Positions 5,824-6,456 of a DNA stretch of 6,456 nt are shown one piece after another (positions within the stretch are counted from its first letter, which is position 1; the number at the start of each line of letters is the position of its first letter). A program made the translations under genes and the position numbers. Source of the DNA: Gammaproteobacteria bacterium (GTDB lineage: Bacteria; Pseudomonadota; Gammaproteobacteria; Pseudomonadales; Azotimanducaceae). Location of the stretch: assembly GCA_003476445.1 (NCBI GenBank), contig DMUF01000251.1, positions 7,270 through 13,725 on the forward strand, written 5' to 3'. A model generated the notes under the pieces. The model ran no database searches and was not told where the DNA came from. It was given only the letters and a program-made list of their open reading frames with translations.

Positions 5824-6456
5824 CGTCATCGTCATCGGCGCCGGCAGCGCCGGGGCGGTGGTCGCGGCCCGGGCCGCAGAGAATCCGCGGCTGCGTGTGC
5901 TTCTGATCGAAGCGGGACCCGACTACGGGGATGCCGGGGCACTGCCGCAAGACCTTCTGAACGGGCACAACAACAGCTATCGCGCCCACGATTGGGGGTT
6001 TTCCCACGCGCCGACCGCCGGACGCGCAGTGCCCTTTCCCCGCGGGCGCGTTGTAGGCGGGTCCAGCGCCGTGAATACCTGCATCGCGCTGCGGGGCGTA
6101 CCCGAGGATTACGACGGGTGGGCCGACCTCGGCAATCCGCAGTGGTCCTGGTCCGCGGTGCTCCCCGCGTTTCGACGCCTCGAACGCGATCTCGATTTTC
6201 CCGATGCGCCCTGGCATGGCGACGCCGGCCCCATTCCGATCCGACGCTATCCCCACGATGAACTGCTCCCCCAGCACGCGGCCTTCCTGGAATCAGCGCG
6301 GGAACTGGGCTATCCCGACTGCCCCGACGCGAACGATCCCGCCGGCGCGGGCGCGGGTCCGCAGCCGATGAACAAGCTGGGGCAGATTCGTGTTTCCACT
6401 GCCATTGGCTACCTCGCCGGCGCGCGGGCGCGTGCGAACCTCGAGATCATGCCGAA
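5816..6456 (+). CDS. GMC-family FAD-dependent oxidoreductase, N-terminal part (runs off the window)
   Basis: The first 213 codons are open to the window end; family members are usually about 500-560 residues, so over half is missing. The flavin fold starts at once with DVIVIGAGSAGAVVAAR (3-19), the GxGxxG dinucleotide-binding loop, and LLIEAGPDYG (29-38) has Glu32 placed to bind the adenosine ribose of FAD. GRVVGGSSAVN (77-87) followed by LRG and Asp100 fits GMC signature 1, and RVSTAIGYL (192-200) is also typical. The protein starts at the FAD fold with no signal peptide, so it is probably cytoplasmic and a choline- or alcohol-dehydrogenase type rather than a secreted oxidase. The catalytic His and signature 2 lie beyond the window, so substrate and electron acceptor cannot be named. 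The ATG overlaps the GGDEF gene by 8 nt, and a weak GGAA lies 7 nt upstream. Only this frame matches the family; ATG 5820 is out of frame. Confidence 0.93.
   Translation, partial: MHDVIVIGAGSAGAVVAARAAENPRLRVLLIEAGPDYGDAGALPQDLLNGHNNSYRAHDWGFSHAPTAGRAVPFPRGRVVGGSSAVNTCIALRGVPEDYDGWADLGNPQWSWSAVLPAFRRLERDLDFPDAPWHGDAGPIPIRRYPHDELLPQHAAFLESARELGYPDCPDANDPAGAGAGPQPMNKLGQIRVSTAIGYLAGARARANLEIMP

Noticed and set aside
5789..6277. Minus-strand open frame (162 codons) opposite the GMC gene
   Set aside because: The plus-strand frame carries unmistakable FAD-binding and GMC signatures; the antisense frame has none.
1..6456. CRISPR, defence island, insertion sequence, tRNA, rRNA or integration-site signals
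   Set aside because: No regularly spaced repeats, transposase or nuclease motifs, terminal repeats or RNA gene sequence could be found; the window is almost entirely filled by five ordinary genes.

Overview
The window comes from a high-G+C proteobacterium, most likely a gammaproteobacterium. It carries a classical two-domain ArgA (amino-acid-kinase-like plus GNAT), a form typical of gamma- and some betaproteobacteria, together with a GspE/PilB-type ATPase and a diguanylate cyclase. Genus cannot be settled by reading. A halophilic or marine gammaproteobacterium would fit, but that is only a guess. Coding density is very high, and no tRNA, rRNA, CRISPR array, insertion sequence or prophage gene is visible.

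Layout. On the minus strand, 1842 to 40 encodes a complete 600-residue secretion/pilus-assembly ATPase of the GspE/PulE/PilB family, with no other secretion gene beside it in the window. A 135-bp divergent intergenic region (1843-1977) holds the likely control signals for the plus-strand genes: a TAGAAT -10-like box, a CATAAT alternative, a perfect 14-bp palindrome, and an AGGGA ribosome-binding site before a GTG start. The plus strand then carries four genes that all overlap their neighbours: argA (1978-3291), ilvD (3284-4960), a membrane-bound GGDEF diguanylate cyclase (4957-5823), and the first 213 codons of a GMC-family FAD oxidoreductase (5816 to beyond the window end). The overlaps are 8, 4 and 8 nt, so one transcript with translational coupling is the simplest reading.

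How the genes may work together. ArgA makes N-acetylglutamate, the committed step to arginine. IlvD makes the 2-keto acids that precede valine and isoleucine. The GGDEF protein has every catalytic and inhibitory-site residue expected of an active enzyme making cyclic di-GMP. The GMC protein would oxidise an alcohol whose identity cannot be read here. No single pathway joins the four.

The most testable ideas are the tight coupling of a c-di-GMP synthase to amino-acid biosynthesis genes, and whether the divergent ATPase, whose N-terminal domain looks like a decayed MshEN (c-di-GMP receptor) domain, still responds to that messenger. I do not see a clearly new biological system: each protein belongs to a known family, and the novelty, if any, is in the arrangement.
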